This document shows, piece by piece, positions 62,801 to 64,000 of a stretch of 64,000 nt of DNA. The position numbers were made by a program, and so were the translations under genes. A model generated the notes under the pieces. That model made no database searches and was not told where the DNA came from. It was given only the letters and a program-made list of their open reading frames with translations. Each line of letters begins with the position of its first letter. The stretch's first letter is position 1. This DNA comes from Buttiauxella izardii (GTDB lineage Bacteria; Pseudomonadota; Gammaproteobacteria; Enterobacterales; Enterobacteriaceae): contig NZ_QZWH01000015.1 of assembly GCF_003601925.1 (NCBI RefSeq), positions 16,692 through 80,691 of the forward strand, read 5' to 3'.

Positions 62801-63811
62801 TTACAGAATATGAGTCTGCACGTCCGGGTCTTTGCGGTCGAGATAGTGAATAGACTGAATACGGCGAATAGTGCGAGATTTGCCGCGAATCAGCAGCGTT
62901 TCGGTGGTCGCCATATTCCCTTTACGCGTGATCCCATCCAGCAAATCGCCTTTGGTAATCCCGGTTGCGGAGAAAATCACGTTGTCGTTACGCGCCATAT
63001 CGTCGAGTTTTAATACCACGCCCGCTTCAATGCCCATCGCCTTACAACGTTCTAATTCTTTCTCACCGATAACACGGTTTTCTTCGCTGTCGCCTTTCAC
63101 GTGGTGACGAGCCAGCAGGCGGCCTTGCATATCGCCATCTAACGCGCGAATAACTGCGGCGGAAATCACGCCTTCCGGTGCGCCGCCGATGCCATACATC
63201 ACGTCGACTTCGCTATCTGGCATGCAGGTCAAAATGGAGGCGGCAACATCGCCATCAGGAATAGCGAACACGCGCACGCCGAGTTTTTGTAACTCAGCAA
63301 TGGTGGCGTCGTGGCGAGGTTTAGCAAGAATGGTAACGGTGAGTTCGCTCAGTGGCTTATTGAGAGCAACGGCGATGTTATAGAGATTTTCCGCCAGCGG
63401 CAGATTGAGGTCAATAATGCCTTTAGCTCCCGGGCCGACAATCAACTTTTCCATGTACATATCAGGCGCGTTCAGGAAGCTGCCTTTATCGCCGACTGCC
63501 AAAACGGCTAGCGCGTTGGCCTGGCCCATTGCGGTCATGCGGGTGCCTTCAATCGGGTCAACGGCGATATCTACCGCATCGCCCTGGCCGGTACCGACTT
63601 TTTCACCAATGTAGAGCATTGGCGCTTCGTCGATTTCCCCTTCGCCGATCACAATCTGGCCATCGATATTGACCTGATTGAGCATGATACGCATGGCGTG
63701 AACCGCTGCGCCATCAGCCGTATTTTTATCACCACGGCCCAACCATTTATAACCTGCCAGCGCTGCGGCTTCGGTTACGCGGGAAAATTCAATCGCAAGT
63801 TCTCGTCTCAT
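62801..63811 (-). CDS. glpX: Class II fructose-1,6-bisphosphatase GlpX
   Basis: 336 residues from the ATG at 63811, as in E. coli. GlpX dephosphorylates fructose 1,6-bisphosphate in gluconeogenesis and usually belongs to glpFKX. The lithium-sensitive phosphatase metal site shows GEGEIDEAPML near residue 57 and DPIEGTRMTAMGQANAL near 85; GIGGAPEGV near 190 is also conserved. Upstream glpK, if present, lies beyond the right edge; the 189 bases at the edge are non-coding. Confidence 0.98.
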   Translation of the reverse strand: MRRELAIEFSRVTEAAALAGYKWLGRGDKNTADGAAVHAMRIMLNQVNIDGQIVIGEGEIDEAPMLYIGEKVGTGQGDAVDIAVDPIEGTRMTAMGQANALAVLAVGDKGSFLNAPDMYMEKLIVGPGAKGIIDLNLPLAENLYNIAVALNKPLSELTVTILAKPRHDATIAELQKLGVRVFAIPDGDVAASILTCMPDSEVDVMYGIGGAPEGVISAAVIRALDGDMQGRLLARHHVKGDSEENRVIGEKELERCKAMGIEAGVVLKLDDMARNDNVIFSATGITKGDLLDGITRKGNMATTETLLIRGKSRTIRRIQSIHYLDRKDPDVQTHIL

Positions 63812-63886
63812 TACACACTCATTTAAGAAGTCCAATTGCGACCGAGTTTAGCACAGGCGGGGTAGGGTGATCCCCTCTCCGGGCGT

Positions 63887-64000
63887 TGTCTCTTAGTCAC
63901 ATCTCTGTGAGTTGTGAGACTGTTCCGTTCACCCGGTGTTCAGTGTTTTATATAGCCACTGAACCGGTGAACGACTTAGGGTGGCCACCGTCGCCACCCT
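63887..64000. repeat. Cluster of three inverted repeats upstream of glpX
   Basis: Three hairpins lie in a row. (a) GTCTC...GAGAC (63888-63920) enclosing TCACA/TGTGA. (b) GTTCAC at 63927 to GTGAAC at 63972, where CAGTG and CACTG close an 11-base loop and small bulges interrupt the arms. (c) AGGGTGGC (63978-63985) against GCCACCCT (63993-64000), perfect, reaching the window edge. They fill the expected glpK-glpX spacer; family not identified. Confidence 0.6.

Overview
The window is chromosomal DNA from a gamma-proteobacterium of the order Enterobacterales. Almost every protein is a close relative of an Escherichia coli K-12 protein of nearly the same length. The lipopolysaccharide core genes (waaE, wabG, wabH, walW-type deacetylase) are of the Klebsiella/Serratia type rather than the E. 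coli type. Genus cannot be fixed from this window; Buttiauxella, Kluyvera, Raoultella or a similar genus would all fit. No rRNA, tRNA, CRISPR array, prophage or insertion sequence was seen.

Layout. (1) 1-5.2 kb: 3' end of typA, an AT-rich pair of small genes (one DUF943), a deletion scar carrying a yihW/csqR remnant, then yihX-yihY-dtd with ATGA overlaps, and fabY. (2) 5.2-18.3 kb: yicH, xanP with a PurR-type operator over its promoter, gltS, the gmk-rpoZ-spoT-trmH-recG operon (ppGpp metabolism, omega subunit, RNA methylation, recombination), ligB and yicG. (3) 18.5-26.3 kb: yicC, rph-pyrE with an attenuator and a 123-bp palindromic repeat in the pyrE leader, slmA, dut, coaBC, radC, rpmB-rpmG, mutM, coaD. 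(4) 26.3-40.2 kb: LPS inner and outer core locus, made of waaE-waaA, the waaQ-wabG-wabH-glycosyltransferase operon, a frameshifted walW deacetylase, and the hldD-waaF-waaC-GT9-GT2-waaL operon, whose distal part (about 33.9-37.2 kb) is conspicuously AT-rich. (5) 40.4-45.2 kb: kbl-tdh, then a second AT-rich glycosyltransferase islet with a GT9 gene, a degenerate partial copy of yibQ, and a WaaE-like GT2 gene. (6) 45.2-52.9 kb: yibQ-envC-gpmM, and yibN-grxC-secB-gpsA-cysE with trmL convergent. (7) 53-64 kb: the Cpx envelope stress locus (cpxRA, cpxP with the CpxQ sRNA in its 3' UTR), fieF, pfkA with a Cra site, sbp, cdh, tpiA, yiiQ, yiiR, fpr, glpX.

The gene order joins two blocks that lie apart in E. 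coli K-12 (typA...fabY / cpxRA...glpX near 87-88 min, and yicH...trmL near 82 min). As far as I recall, this is the order in Yersinia and Serratia, so it is probably ancestral. Biologically the window is mostly housekeeping. The variable, more interesting parts are the three AT-rich patches (0.84-1.6, 33.9-37.2 and 42.7-45.2 kb), the decayed or frameshifted genes (yihW, walW, yibQ copy), and the regulatory DNA around xanP, pyrE, cpxP and pfkA. I found no clear candidate for a wholly new multi-gene system; the nearest is the uncharacterised LPS-decorating glycosyltransferase set.
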